Shown here: piece by piece, positions 1 through 9,123 of the stretch | How positions within the stretch are numbered: the first letter of the stretch is position 1 | How the letters are laid out: the number at the start of each line of letters is the position of its first letter | From: Eutrophomonas brisbanensis | Lineage (GTDB): Bacteria; Pseudomonadota; Gammaproteobacteria; Burkholderiales; Eutrophovitaceae | Length of the DNA stretch: 64,000 nt | Assembly (NCBI GenBank): GCA_038141705.1 | Contig: JAYQIQ010000001.1 | Location: 62,001-126,000 of the forward strand | Reading direction: 5' to 3' | Notes under the pieces: model-generated | What the model was told of the DNA's origin: nothing | Seen by the model: the letters and a program-made list of their open reading frames with translations, nothing else | Database searches by the model: none | Program-made: the position numbers and the translations under genes

Positions 1-146
1 CTACCTTTGCGGGTTAATTTTACTGGTTTGGCATCAATCTTGATGAAAAATTCCAAATAAATTTTAGGTTGATACGATAGCTGGCACGGATTTTGCTGAT
101 TGCTTAATAGGAAGCATAGTTTTTAAACCCCTATAGGAGCAACATC
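1..146. other. upstream region of the first outer-membrane gene
   Basis: The first 60 bases are open in frame 1 on plus and close with TAA at 58-60. They could be the last 19 codons of an upstream gene, but the peptide is not recognisable. The rest is AT-rich leader for the gene starting at 147, with a usable Shine-Dalgarno (AGGAGC) about 7 bases before that ATG. No confident promoter or RNA element was found. Confidence 0.3.
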
Positions 147-812
147 ATGAAGCAATCGTTAGCAGCTATTCTCGCCATAAGCGGGTTATATAGTTCGAAT
201 TGTCTGGCTGAAGACATCGGAAACGGATTCGACCTCAGTGGCAATATAAGCTTTACATCTGAGTATTTCTGGCGCGGAGTCGATCAAAACTCTAGTGCTC
301 CTGCCATGCAGGGTGGGTTAGATTTAGCGCACTCTTCGGGGTTTTACTTCGGCATTTGGACGTCAAACATAAGTAATTCAGAATCCTCCCAGGAAGTGGA
401 TTACTACGGAGGATACTCAAATAGTCTCTCTTGGCTAACCTACGATCTTGGAATGATTAGTTATCAATATCCAGGGAACACCAGTGCAACTGAGTTTGAA
501 GAAGCATACGTCGGCCTTACTGCCGCTACTGGACCCGTTGAAGTTGGGGCCAAGCACTATGCGGCCGCATCTGACGATAAGGATGCTACCGAGTTTAGTG
601 TTTCTGGCGAGTTAATGACCGTTGGCCTCTCACTTACTCTTGGCGACTACGACGTCACTGGGTATGGAAATTACACAATTGTGAGTGCTAGCAAAGAGAT
701 ACTCGAGGCGTGGCCGATTGAGGTGGCGCTTACGTACACATCGAGCGACCTCAAAGGAGACACAACATCCGACGATGACACATTCATAATTAGCCTTTCG
801 AAGTCATTCTAA
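147..812 (+). CDS. TorF-family putative porin (outer-membrane beta-barrel)
   Basis: A 221-residue envelope protein. Residues 1-22 form a signal peptide ending CLA, with cleavage before EDIGNG. The mature chain starts with a phrase typical of the TIGR02001/TorF putative porin family (GNISFTSEYFWRGVDQ) and then alternates in beta-strand fashion with many Tyr and Trp, ending in a C-terminal Phe (SKSF) as expected for BAM-inserted barrels. The family is poorly characterised and the transported substrate is unknown. The gene stands alone: its 3' end faces the convergent rRNA methyltransferase 38 bases away. ATG 147 is preceded by AGGAGC. Family assignment is fairly secure; function is not. Confidence 0.75.
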   Translation: MKQSLAAILAISGLYSSNCLAEDIGNGFDLSGNISFTSEYFWRGVDQNSSAPAMQGGLDLAHSSGFYFGIWTSNISNSESSQEVDYYGGYSNSLSWLTYDLGMISYQYPGNTSATEFEEAYVGLTAATGPVEVGAKHYAAASDDKDATEFSVSGELMTVGLSLTLGDYDVTGYGNYTIVSASKEILEAWPIEVALTYTSSDLKGDTTSDDDTFIISLSKSF

Positions 813-850
813 TTCGATCATAGCGGGTTTCCATTTCAGGAAACCCGTCT

Positions 851-1641
851 TCAAATCGATATCAAGGCGCACACTGCTGAAACTGCGGCAGAAACATTTA
901 GTGATTCAACATTATTTTTCAAAGGCAACGTTAGTTTTTTAGAAACTTTACTTCTTACTTTCTCACTGATCCCAAGACCCTCACTACCAAATATTACCAA
1001 CGCGCTAGAGTAATTATTTTTTAGCATTTGGGGTGAAATGCCGCCCTTAGCTGACGCGAGATAGATATCTCCAGAAAATTTATCTACTAACTGCGTGAGC
1101 TCAATATCTTTTTCGACAGGAATAGAAAATTGAGCTCCCATACCCGCCCTAAGCGTTTTTACAGACCATAGATCTGCACATCCTTTGGATAAAAACACTT
1201 TTCGAACACCAAAAGCCAGGCAGGTTCTGAGAATCGAGCCTAAATTTCCAGGATCCTGTACACAATCAAGTCCAATGAACAATCCACTATCATGCTGCGT
1301 TTTGGAATCTAAGGAAGATTTTGGGATTGGCGCGATCGCTATAAGCCCAGAAGGTGAGACTAATGGAGAGATTTTTTTTCATGACCTTTCTCAGCCAAAC
1401 GATACGTACTTAAATTTGCAAACGTTACATCAAGCTCCTTTTCGAACTGGTTTATCAGTTGCGAGTTGTCCTCTACAAAAATATCTACCGAATTTAATCC
1501 ATAGACTCTTTTGTATTCGATCAATAAATGGATGCCGTCTAAAACAATAAGCCCTTCAGAATCACGAGCGCTCTTAGATTTGATAAGTTTTTCCAAGCGC
1601 TTAACTCGATCATTCTTAGTAGATGAAATTACTTCTATCAA
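851..1641 (-). CDS. TrmH-family RNA 2'-O-ribose methyltransferase, frameshifted
   Basis: SpoU/TrmH methyltransferase that would transfer a methyl group from SAM to a ribose 2'-OH of rRNA or tRNA. The N-terminal substrate-binding part is at 1641-1360. The SPOUT catalytic part is at 1282-851 and shows the three family motifs: LDCVQDPGNLGSILRT, VIFGSEGLGIS and LNVSAAVSAVCALI. The two parts are separated by a one-base loss in an A run (T8 on plus, 1372-1379). One more A gives a continuous 263-residue protein reading GHEKKISPLVSPSGL across the join. It resembles RlmB-like proteins, but the exact target base cannot be told. The break is probably a sequencing error. Confidence 0.8.
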
Positions 1642-1652
1642 TTGTTGTCTCC

Positions 1653-1692
1653 AAAAAAAAATCCTGGCACAGCGAAGAGCTGAGCCAGGATT
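1653..1692 (-). terminator. rho-independent terminator downstream of SQR
   Basis: On the minus strand the arms AATCCTGGC and GCCAGGATT are perfect reverse complements (1660-1668 and 1684-1692) around a loop of about 15 bases, followed by a run of T (A run 1653-1661 on plus). It lies just after the stop of the sulfide:quinone oxidoreductase gene and before the start of the rRNA methyltransferase gene, so it separates the two minus-strand units. Confidence 0.85.
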
Positions 1693-1708
1693 CTTGGTTA
1701 CTTAGTGA

Positions 1709-2938
1709 CTACTGATCGCTCGGTCGAGCGAACCACTCACGCCCTTTTAGCATCACATTCCAATAAACCCAAGGAATAATCTTTGCCTTCAGCGCCCAGC
1801 CAATTCGAGTGGCTTTCACAGCGTTATTAAGCCAGCCAAATGTTGGCAGCAATTTTCCACCGTAGCCAAACTCCGCAAGCACCGCTTTACCATGCTCGAC
1901 TGTTAGTGGGCAGGCTCCATAGCCATCATACTTCGTTGCAGCCTCTTTACCATCACGAATAGCAAGCAAATTATCTGCGACACACACAATTTGTTTACGG
2001 GCTGCAGCTGCCGTCTTTGAATTTGGAGTAGAACAAGCATCACCTAAGCCAAATACATTCTTGTATTTAACATGCTGCATACTAAATTGATCGACATCAA
2101 CCCAACCGCCCTCATTTACAAATGGACTCGCTTTCATAAACGGCAAAGCACACTGCGGTGGAGATACATGCAACATATCGAATTTTTTCTCAACCCGAGA
2201 CGTATTCCCATCTGAATCTTTCACTTCAAAAGTAGCAGTTTTTGAGGCTCCATCAACCTTGACGAGATTACTTGAAAAAACCAAATCAATGCCATACGAC
2301 TCAACGTACTCCATGAGCGCTGGGACAAACTCTTTAACACCGAACAAAGCGGCACCAGCATTATTTAATTCAACAGAAATGTTATTCAAGACACCTCGAT
2401 TTTTCCAATCACTACAACTCAAGTAAGCCGCTTTTTGAGGGGCGCCTGGACATTTGAATGGTAGCGGTGGTTGCGTAAATATCGCCTTCCCGCTCCCAAG
2501 ACCTTTTACCAATTCCCAAGTGTATGGAGCATGTTCATAACTGTAATTTGACGTCACCCCATTTTTCCCCAAGGTTTCCTGTAGCCCCTCTACCGCTGCC
2601 CAGTTAATCATTAGACCGGGCGCAAGACACAAAAATTTGTACTGGACTTCGCCAAGTCCAGAAACATTTACGGTATTCGCGTCCGAATCAAAAGATTGGG
2701 CCTCACCTTTAATCCAATCAACACCGGCGGGAATTACCGAGGACATTGGTCTGCGGCTTGCGCTTTGGGAGAAAGCCCCTGCACCCACTAGGGTCCAGGA
2801 AGGTTGATAAAAATGAAACTCAGAAGGGTCAACAATCGCTATCGAAAGACTGCGATCCCGGTTACGTAAACTGGCGCCCAATCCAACCCCAGCTGAACCT
2901 CCACCCACGATCACTACATCATAAGAAATATTGGACAT
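1709..2938 (-). CDS. sqr: sulfide:quinone oxidoreductase, type II (SQRDL-like)
   Basis: Membrane-associated FAD enzyme that oxidises sulfide to sulfane sulfur and passes electrons to quinone. The start is set at ATG 2938 (MSNISYD), after AGGGG, giving 409 residues; the reading frame runs upstream but codes nothing sensible there. The FAD dinucleotide-binding motif VVIVGGGSAG is at residues 8-17. Two candidate redox cysteines are visible: C163 in KCPGAPQKA and the one in FGLGDACSTPNSKTAAA near residue 340. Both sit in the same phrases as the active-site cysteines of mitochondrial-type SQR. No persulfide dioxygenase or rhodanese lies next to it. It is followed by its own terminator, so it is monocistronic. 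Confidence 0.9.
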   Translation of the reverse strand: MSNISYDVVIVGGGSAGVGLGASLRNRDRSLSIAIVDPSEFHFYQPSWTLVGAGAFSQSASRRPMSSVIPAGVDWIKGEAQSFDSDANTVNVSGLGEVQYKFLCLAPGLMINWAAVEGLQETLGKNGVTSNYSYEHAPYTWELVKGLGSGKAIFTQPPLPFKCPGAPQKAAYLSCSDWKNRGVLNNISVELNNAGAALFGVKEFVPALMEYVESYGIDLVFSSNLVKVDGASKTATFEVKDSDGNTSRVEKKFDMLHVSPPQCALPFMKASPFVNEGGWVDVDQFSMQHVKYKNVFGLGDACSTPNSKTAAAARKQIVCVADNLLAIRDGKEAATKYDGYGACPLTVEHGKAVLAEFGYGGKLLPTFGWLNNAVKATRIGWALKAKIIPWVYWNVMLKGREWFARPSDQ

Positions 2939-3090
2939 ATCCCCTAATTTAAGCAGCGAAACCTGCGTGTAGTTATTTTTTAGAGTATAGGATAAGCGAT
3001 ACAGGCAAGCAGGACCAGTGAGAAAAACCATTCACTTGGAAAATATAAAAATATCTTTTAAATACAGAAGGATAAATAGGAATATTAAAG

Positions 3091-3178
3091 TGGTGCCCAG
3101 GGCCGGAATCGAACCGGCACGCCTTTAAGGGGCCCGGGATTTTAAGTCCCGTGCGTCTACCAATTTCGCCACCCGGGC
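3091..3178 (-). tRNA. tRNA-Leu (anticodon UAA)
   Basis: 88 bases including an encoded CCA (3091-3093). The 7-bp acceptor stem GCCCGGG/CCTGGGC, the D arm TGGCGAAATTGGTAGACGC, the anticodon loop with TAA, a long variable arm and the T-loop GGTTCGATTCC are all visible. It is third in a Gly-Cys-Leu cluster, the same order as glyW-cysT-leuZ after pgsA in E. coli. Confidence 0.95.
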
Positions 3179-3210
3179 GCACCTTACTTACGCAAAAACT
3201 GTCCAGCGTT

Positions 3211-3284
3211 TGGAGGCGGGAGTCGGAATCGAACCGGCGTCCACGGCTTTGCAGGCCGCTGCATAACCACTCTGCCATCCCGCC
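3211..3284 (-). tRNA. tRNA-Cys (anticodon GCA)
   Basis: 74 bases with encoded CCA (3211-3213). The acceptor GGCGGGA pairs with TCCCGCC, the anticodon loop is CTGCAAA, and the T-loop GGTTCGATTCC is present. It is the middle gene of the tRNA cluster downstream of pgsA. Confidence 0.95.
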
Positions 3285-3407
3285 CGTAAGACTCTAGACA
3301 GTCCTATCATGGGCAAATCTCACAGAAAGAACCGCCCAAAAAACTAAAAAGGGAAACTGGCCCTTATCTGATCATTCAGCTTAGGACTCCATTTCCCCTT
3401 GGGATCC

Positions 3408-3483
3408 TGGAGCGGGAAACGAGGCTCGAACTCGCGACCTCAACCTTGGCAAGGTTGCGCTCTACCAACTGAGCTATTCCCGC
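3408..3483 (-). tRNA. tRNA-Gly (anticodon GCC)
   Basis: 76 bases with encoded CCA (3408-3410). The acceptor GCGGGAA, D arm TAGCTCAGTTGGTAGAGC, anticodon loop TTGCCAA and T arm GAGTTCGAGCC form a standard cloverleaf. It is the first tRNA after pgsA and is likely transcribed with it. Confidence 0.95.
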
Positions 3484-3588
3484 AATTAAGGTGGTGGATT
3501 ATAGAGCGAACCCATGATTTGTCAAGGAAAACGGCCCTTTTTAGTACTCTCCCAATGGAGAAAAACCAAATAAATTCAAAGACAAATA

Positions 3589-4156
3589 CTACCCATTTTT
3601 AATCAATGGCAGCGCGCGTTGAAGATAGTAAAACATAGACCAAAGTGTCAAAATCGTCGCTGCATAAACCAACCAAGTACCAAGTTCAAAGGTTGGAAAA
3701 CCGAATATCGGGTCTTTGTATAAGAGCATCAAAATTGCGAGCATTTGGACAACCGTTTTAATTTTCCCCAAAAAAAGAAACCGCGACACTTTTGGTCTCC
3801 CCTAAGATAGCCATCCACTCCCTCAGGGCAGATACAGCGATCTCACGACCAATAATAATCATCGCTATAAATAACCCAACCCGATCTAGATAAACCAGCA
3901 AAATGAGCGCCGCGGTAACCATCAGCTTATCGGCAACCGGATCTAAAAAAGCACCGAATTTAGATGTTTGGCCCAGAGTCCTAGCCAAAAAACCATCTAA
4001 CCAATCAGTAAGCGCAGCTACCAAAAAAACCAACGTTGCAAATATATTTTTTTCGTGTGGATCAAGAACTTCGCTGCCAACATAGAAAATACCGACGAGA
4101 AGTGGAATCATCAATATCCGAATCCACGTGAGCCAATTTGGGATTGAAGTAAACAT
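3589..4156 (-). CDS. pgsA: CDP-diacylglycerol--glycerol-3-phosphate 3-phosphatidyltransferase, frameshifted
   Basis: Inner-membrane enzyme that makes phosphatidylglycerophosphate from CDP-diacylglycerol and glycerol-3-phosphate. The CDP-alcohol phosphatidyltransferase signature DG-(x)2-AR-(x)8-G-(x)3-D-(x)3-D is complete: DWLDGFLARTLGQTSKFGAF then LDPVADK (about residues 51-80). Several membrane helices are evident. The frame breaks in an A7 run at 3770-3776. Removing one base joins VAVS to FLGKIKTVVQ, the same spacing as in E. coli PgsA (VAVSWIGKVKT), and gives a 188-residue protein of normal length. It starts six bases after uvrC ends and precedes the Gly-Cys-Leu tRNAs, a standard gammaproteobacterial order. 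Confidence 0.9.
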
Positions 4157-4161
4157 TCGCC

Positions 4162-5995
4162 TCAGTGTAGCTGCTTATAAATTAATTCCGCAAGTTTTCG
4201 GCTAATACCATCGACTTTAGCAATCTCATCAATACTCGCAGCAGATACCTCTCGCACCCCTCCAAATTGAGCAAGTAGCCGCTGGCGTCTCTTTGCACCT
4301 ATCCCTTCGATATCCTCAAGAGAAGATCGATTTCTTTTTTAGCTCTACGTTTTCTATGTCCCTGAATTGCGAATCGATGCGCTTCATCTCGAATTTGCTG
4401 AATTAAATGTAATCCTGGAGATCTTTCCCCCAGACTTAAAACCTCTCCCGTCCAAGCCAGTATTAGCTGCTCCTTCCCAGCCTTTCGCTCTTCTCCTTTT
4501 GCCACTCCAACCAAATACACCCTGAAAACCCGACATCTAACAAGGCCTCTTGTGCCGCAGAGACCTGCCCCTTCCCACCATCAATGAGGATTAAATCCGG
4601 TAGACGACCTCCGTTCTCAATCGCACGTTTATATCTTCGGGTAACAACGTTGTTGATGGCAGCATAATCATCGCCGCCTTTGATCTCGTCTATATTAAAC
4701 CGACGGTATTCATTGGACTGCATTTTTCCCTCGTCATAAACGACGCAAGAAGCTACTGTGGATTCCCCCATCATGTGACTGATATCAAAACATTCGATTC
4801 TAGCTACCGCCCCCTCCAAGCCTAGCTCCTGCTGAAGAGACAACGCTCTCTCTGACTGTGCCTCTCTAGACTGCAAACGGGTTTCTATTGCGATCTGCGC
4901 ATTTTTAACCGCCATAGCCAACCAAACTCGGCGTTCCCCTATGGGTTTAGAGTTTATTTTTATCTTTCGCGTTTTATCTCCCGCGAGTGCATTGGCAAAA
5001 AATTTCTCCTGTATCGCATGACTAAGAAGAATTTCCTCGGGCACCTCACCCGACTCGTAATGTTGGGCAACAAATGCTTCGATGGCCTCTATCTCATCGC
5101 CACTTGTAGCGTGCTGCGGAAAAAACACCTTATCACCCCGATGCGCCCCATTGCGAATCATAGTGAGATTGACACCAACAACGCCTTCGCACGATGATGC
5201 TGCAATCACATCAATACCGCCCTCGCGTTTAGTCGTGACAAACTGGGTTTCTCTCACGCGCGCGAGAGAACGAATCTGATCACGAATTAGAGCGGCCTTC
5301 TCATATTCCTGGGTCATCGAGAAATGACTCATTGACTGCTCTAACGTTTGCATCAACTCGTTTTCTTTTCCATTCAAAAACATCGCCGCGTTTTTAACTT
5401 CCGTTTGGTATTGATCATCATTAATCGCCTTGACACATGGCCCTGAACACCTTTGTATTTGAAATAACAAACACGGTCGTGAACGATTCGCAAATACACT
5501 ATCCTCGCACGTTCGAAGCTTAAAAACTCTCTGCAACAAACTGATACTGTCCCTTACAGCGTAGGTGTTCGTGAATGGGCCGAAATACTGATGTCTTTTT
5601 GCAAGCGAGCCACGATATGATCCTAGTTTAGGAAAGTCGTGATGAGTCAGCACGACATAAGGATACGATTTGTCATCACGAAAAAGAATGTTGTATTTTG
5701 GTTTCAGGCTTTTTATAAGACTATTTTCCAGGATTAACGCTTCGGACTCTGATCGCGTCACAGTTATTTCAATATCTTTCACTTGAGCAATCATCAACTG
5801 AATCCGAGGGGAAAGATTTGAAGATTCTCGAAAGTAGGAACTGACGCGTTTTTTTAAACTGACTGCCTTTCCGATGTACAAAACTGCTCCCTCATCCCCG
5901 AGCATACGATACACACCTGGAAGCTCGGGTAGAGTCTTCGAAAAAGCTCTGCCGTCAAACGACAACACCTTTTTTTTATTCGACTTAGTTGTCAT
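4162..5995 (-). CDS. uvrC: excinuclease ABC subunit C, two frameshifts
   Basis: UvrC makes both incisions around DNA lesions recognised by UvrAB. In order: a GIY-YIG nuclease domain (LPGVYRMLG and VLYIGKAVSLKKRV, residues 25-100), a UVR coiled coil near 200-240 that binds UvrB, the RNase H-like nuclease domain (FDISHMMGE and LILIDGGKGQ), and a C-terminal helix-hairpin-helix pair. The frame is lost twice: by one missing G near 4525 (after VGFSG, before VYLVGVAKGE) and by one missing A in the T6 run at 4335-4340 (restoring RAKKRNRSSLEDIEG). Corrected length is 611 residues, normal for the family. It ends at TGA 4162-4164, six bases before the pgsA ATG. Confidence 0.9.
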
Positions 5996-6013
5996 TTTTT
6001 AGGGAAGGCGGCT

Positions 6014-6653
6014 CTACGATACAAGACTTTTTGCCTTCTCGAATACGGCGTGAAACATGGACTCCGTTAGTCGTTTGGTTTGGGTGTTATATCGAGAACA
6101 GTGATAACTACTCAATAAACTCAAACCGTTTGGCAACTGATGGAGGGATTCATGCCCAAATGGGAAAAGCGCTTGCTTTAATTCTAAGGCTCGCAAACAA
6201 GCTCCGTGCGCTAACCCCCTAACGCTAAGATAACTCCGCTTTTTTAACTCGATTTATCTCCTCAAGCAAAAAATGATTACAGTTTTTAACCTCTTCACCA
6301 TTCGGTTTATTCTGGGGAGGGAGACATCTAACGGCATTGGTAATTCGAACATCAATTAGTGTTAAACCATCGGTTTTACTAACTGAATCAGACTTGTTCG
6401 AGAATCCAAATTTATGCAATGTTTCATAAAGTAGGATTCCCGCATAATCCCCAGTAAACGGCCTCCCAGTTCGATTTGCCCCATGCATGCCGGGAGCCAA
6501 ACCCACCACTAAAATTTTAGGGCTTTCAGATCCAAACGACGGAACAGGCTTAGCAAAATAAGAAGGTTCAGTTACTCGGATTTCACTTAAAAAGGAGGCA
6601 AGACGATCGCACCGAACGCAGGAATCACTAAATGTATCTTTAATTTTTGGCAA
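6014..6653 (-). CDS. family 5 uracil-DNA glycosylase (UdgB-like), frameshifted
   Basis: Base-excision repair glycosylase that removes uracil and some other deaminated bases from DNA. Motif 1, GLAPGMHGANRTGRPFTGD (near residue 50), is the family 5 form. Motif 2 near the C-terminus reads SYHCSRYNTQTKRLTE, where HPS is more usual, so Cys replaces Pro. N-terminal CVRC resembles half of the Fe-S cysteine set of the related families. One extra A in the T6 run at about 6240-6245 breaks the frame; removing it gives VKKRSYLSVRGLAHGACLRA and a 212-residue protein. The start is TTG 6653. It lies just upstream of uvrC, so two DNA repair genes are adjacent. Confidence 0.8.
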
Positions 6654-6724
6654 AACTTAACAGCTCCTTAGTAGACCTTTTCAGTGTAAAATCCGCCCTT
6701 CAAAAATATTATAGAGAGACAATT

Positions 6725-7294
6725 GTGGCAAAAGTACTGGCAACCGAAATTCGAGTGGGCAATCTGATCGAAATGGACAAGCGCGTTTGGCGCGTGCTCA
6801 AATCCTATCATGTTCATGTTGGTGGACGTGGTGGCGCATTTATGCAGGTCGAGATGAAGGACGTCGAAGTGGGGACCAAACGAAATGAGCGTATCCGTAC
6901 CGATGAGAAAATTGAACGTGCTTTTGTTGAAACACGTGATATGCAGTATCTCTACCAAGATGGTGATAATTACGTATTCATGGACCAGGAATCCTTTGAC
7001 CAGCTAAATATTCCGTCAGATTTCCTAGAGGGACAAGCCGGGTTTTTACTGCCAAACGGAGACGTAAAAATTAACATGTATAACGAACGACCTATTGGAA
7101 TCGAACTTCCAGCATCGGTCGTACTCCCGATCACCGAACCTGAACCAGGGATAAAAGGCGCGACTGCGACCGGGTCCTATAAGCCCGCCACGATGGAGAC
7201 CGGCATCACGGTGATGGTCCCTCAATTTGTGGAGAGTGGAGAGAAGATAAAAGTGAACACCGATAGCGGAGAATACATGGAGCGGTCCAGCTGA
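6725..7294 (+). CDS. efp: elongation factor P with an arginine loop tip
   Basis: EF-P relieves ribosomes stalled at polyproline. GTG 6725 is chosen because it starts exactly at the EF-P N-terminus (MAKVLATEIRVGN), giving 189 residues, the usual length, with three beta-barrel domains. The domain I loop reads HVGGRGGAF, with Arg35 where E. coli EF-P carries the beta-lysylated Lys34. Domain II/III phrases (EMKDVEVGTKRNER, KPATMETGI, NTDSGEYMER) look like alphaproteobacterial EF-P rather than the EarP-type Arg EF-P of Pseudomonas. The modifying enzyme therefore cannot be guessed from the window, and no epmA, epmB or earP gene is present here. It is followed by a strong bidirectional terminator. 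Confidence 0.92.
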   Translation: MAKVLATEIRVGNLIEMDKRVWRVLKSYHVHVGGRGGAFMQVEMKDVEVGTKRNERIRTDEKIERAFVETRDMQYLYQDGDNYVFMDQESFDQLNIPSDFLEGQAGFLLPNGDVKINMYNERPIGIELPASVVLPITEPEPGIKGATATGSYKPATMETGITVMVPQFVESGEKIKVNTDSGEYMERSS

Positions 7295-7344
7295 AAGACT
7301 TGGCTCTCCAGAAATGTGCTTATTTTTACATCAAGCCAATCCAC

Positions 7345-7375
7345 AAAAAACGGGAACCGAAGTTCCCGTTTTTTT
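7345..7375. terminator. bidirectional terminator between efp and a lipoprotein gene
   Basis: Perfect 7-bp arms CGGGAAC (7351-7357) and GTTCCCG (7362-7368) with a CGAA tetraloop, flanked by A6 on the left and T7 on the right. It gives a proper U-tailed hairpin in both directions, serving the convergent efp (plus) and lipoprotein (minus) genes. Confidence 0.9.
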
Positions 7376-7407
7376 ATTTCCAATCTGTCGATTGGGGACC
7401 TTGTTGC

Positions 7408-7599
7408 TTACTCCTTAGAGTCAGACTCGCTAGAGCTCTCTTCTGAAGAAGATTCCTCTGTTGCAGAATCAGTTGACTGCTCTTCTGAAGACTGCTCAGT
7501 AGCAGCTGGCTCAGAAGCAGGAGCTACAACCTCCTCCTCTTTTTGACCACATGCGGATAGAAAAAATACGATACCTAGAAGAACCAATAAATTGCGCAC
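7408..7599 (-). CDS. small acidic Ser/Glu-rich lipoprotein
   Basis: 63 residues. A signal peptide of about 16 residues ends in the lipobox LSAC, so Cys17 would be lipidated. The rest (about 46 residues) is low-complexity, made almost entirely of Glu, Ser, Ala, Thr and Asp, with no predicted fold and no basic residues until the final Lys. The start is GTG 7599, preceded by a strong AAAGGAG at 8 bases. It lies downstream of nagZ on the same strand after a 122-base AT-rich gap and ends in the shared bidirectional terminator. No family recognised; an unstructured acidic tether or spacer at the envelope is an inference only. Confidence 0.6.
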   Translation of the reverse strand: MRNLLVLLGIVFFLSACGQKEEEVVAPASEPAATEQSSEEQSTDSATEESSSEESSSESDSKE

Positions 7600-7721
7600 C
7601 CCTGACTCCTTTCAAAAAATAATTAGTGGGCGCGCGAATTCTATTCTTTTCTATTTTTTTTATGTGGTTTTTTTATGGGGTATGTGGCGAAAAAAATACA
7701 CTACCCCTCCCGTAACCAAGC

Positions 7722-8734
7722 TTAACCCCTCCAGTCAGCCTTTCTCAGAAGCTCGCGAGAGCTATCTACTAGAGCCTCTAGCCCGTCGCCAGCTCCAGTC
7801 ATCTCCGCCCCCCTTGGCGCTGGTAGACCGTCTGATTGAGAGACGGACGCCTCAAACGCGCTAAGTACTGCGTCGGCATCGTCCGGAGCATTGCACATCA
7901 GGATCACGTCACAACCAGCATCAACTGCTTTGTTTGCTCTAATCACGGATGGCCCCATTTGGGCCGCAGCATGCATGGATAAATCATCACTAAACACCAA
8001 ACCGCTAAAACCCAGGGCTTCCCTGAGTATATCTTTCAACCAAACTGAAGAAAAACATGCTGGAATAGAATCGACATCCGGAAACGTAACATGTGCCGGC
8101 ATAACGCCATCTAGATGTCTGTGATAGAACCCTAAAGGGTCGCAAGTCCTCCGCATCGATTTCCTTAAAGCGCCGCAGGTCGATCGCCTGCTCAGTGTGC
8201 GTGTCCTCAGATATACCGCCGTGTCCAGGAAAATGCTTTCCGACAGACCTTATTCCAACTTCTCTTAGACCTAACAGGAACTGCTCAGCCAATACCGTCA
8301 CCACTTCTGGGTGTCGGTGAAATGATCGATCTCCAATCACGGAGCTGTTTTTTCGATTTAGGTCCAGTACCGGCGCAAAAGTAAGATCCACATCTATCTC
8401 ACGTAACTCTGAACCGAGAATAACTCCGAGGGCACGAGAAAGCTCAAGTCCTTGCTTTTGTTCTTTATCCCAGATTTGAGCAACATAAGCCATCGGCGGA
8501 ATGCGCGTAAAACCGTCCCGAAAGCGCTGAACCCGTCCGCCCTCCTGATCCACACACACTAGAAGTGGATCACTCCTGAGTTCTCGTATTTCCCGGATAA
8601 CATCTTTAATTTGCTCTTTCGAGACATAATTGCGCGAGAAAAAAATAATCCCCTACACACGCAGGGTTTCCCAACCGCCCTCTATCCCGATCGGTTAATT
8701 TAAAGCCCTCTATATCGATAAGCACGCCCGCCAT
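7722..8734 (-). CDS. nagZ: beta-N-acetylhexosaminidase NagZ, two frameshifts
   Basis: Cytoplasmic glycoside hydrolase family 3 enzyme of muropeptide recycling; removes GlcNAc from anhydro-muropeptides. Visible motifs: N-terminal VLIDIEGFKLTDRDR, VDQEGGRVQRFRDGFTRIPP, the family motif KHFPGHGGISEDTHTE with its catalytic His, and FSDDLSMHAA with the nucleophile Asp. The frame is interrupted near 8650 (G run, before IIFFSRNYVSKEQ) and near 8130-8138, where removing one G restores RPFRFYHRHLDGVMPAH. After removing one base at each site the protein is 336 residues, close to E. coli NagZ. The start ATG 8734 lies 8 bases beyond the end of acpS; it is the last enzyme gene of the rpoE-to-nagZ run. Confidence 0.87.
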
Positions 8735-8742
8735 AGGTCAAA

Positions 8743-9123
8743 TCAGGCGCACTCCGCCACCGCAAACGAGGTTAGAAGTGAACCCTCGTGGCTAAAAGAT
8801 ATGTGAATCCTATTAACTTCGTGCGAACGCAAAAATTTATCTAGCGCCTCATCGAAAACTAGCTCTGGTTTACCAACACGATCATTTAGGATACTGACTG
8901 AATGAAGAGTCATTGGCTTTCTCAAGCCTGTTCCCAACGCCTTCGAAATCGCCTCCTTTCCCGAAAAACGGGTAGCCAAGTAATGATGCCTTCTATTAGT
9001 CTCGACATACTGTTCTTTCTCCGACGCAGTCAAAAGATGATCAATAAATCTGGATTCATACTTTGCGAGTAAATTCTCTACGCGAGTAATATCCAAAACA
9101 TCAACGCCAATGCCATAGATCAT
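8743..9123 (-). CDS. acpS: holo-[acyl-carrier-protein] synthase
   Basis: Transfers phosphopantetheine from CoA to a serine of acyl carrier protein. 126 residues, the normal size. The two family signatures are present: IYGIGVDVLDITRV at residues 2-15 with the metal-binding Asp, and RFSGKEAISKALGTG around residues 52-66 with the catalytic Glu and Lys. ATG 9121-9123 overlaps the pdxJ stop by the four bases ATGA, so the two are translationally coupled. Confidence 0.95.
   Translation of the reverse strand: MIYGIGVDVLDITRVENLLAKYESRFIDHLLTASEKEQYVETNRRHHYLATRFSGKEAISKALGTGLRKPMTLHSVSILNDRVGKPELVFDEALDKFLRSHEVNRIHISFSHEGSLLTSFAVAECA

Noticed and set aside
1..60. C-terminal end of an upstream gene
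   Set aside because: Nineteen open codons with no recognisable peptide are not enough to call a gene.
7316..7546. Ser/Glu-rich reading frame on plus
   Set aside because: It is only the complement of the acidic lipoprotein gene and lacks a ribosome site; the minus frame has a lipobox and a strong Shine-Dalgarno.
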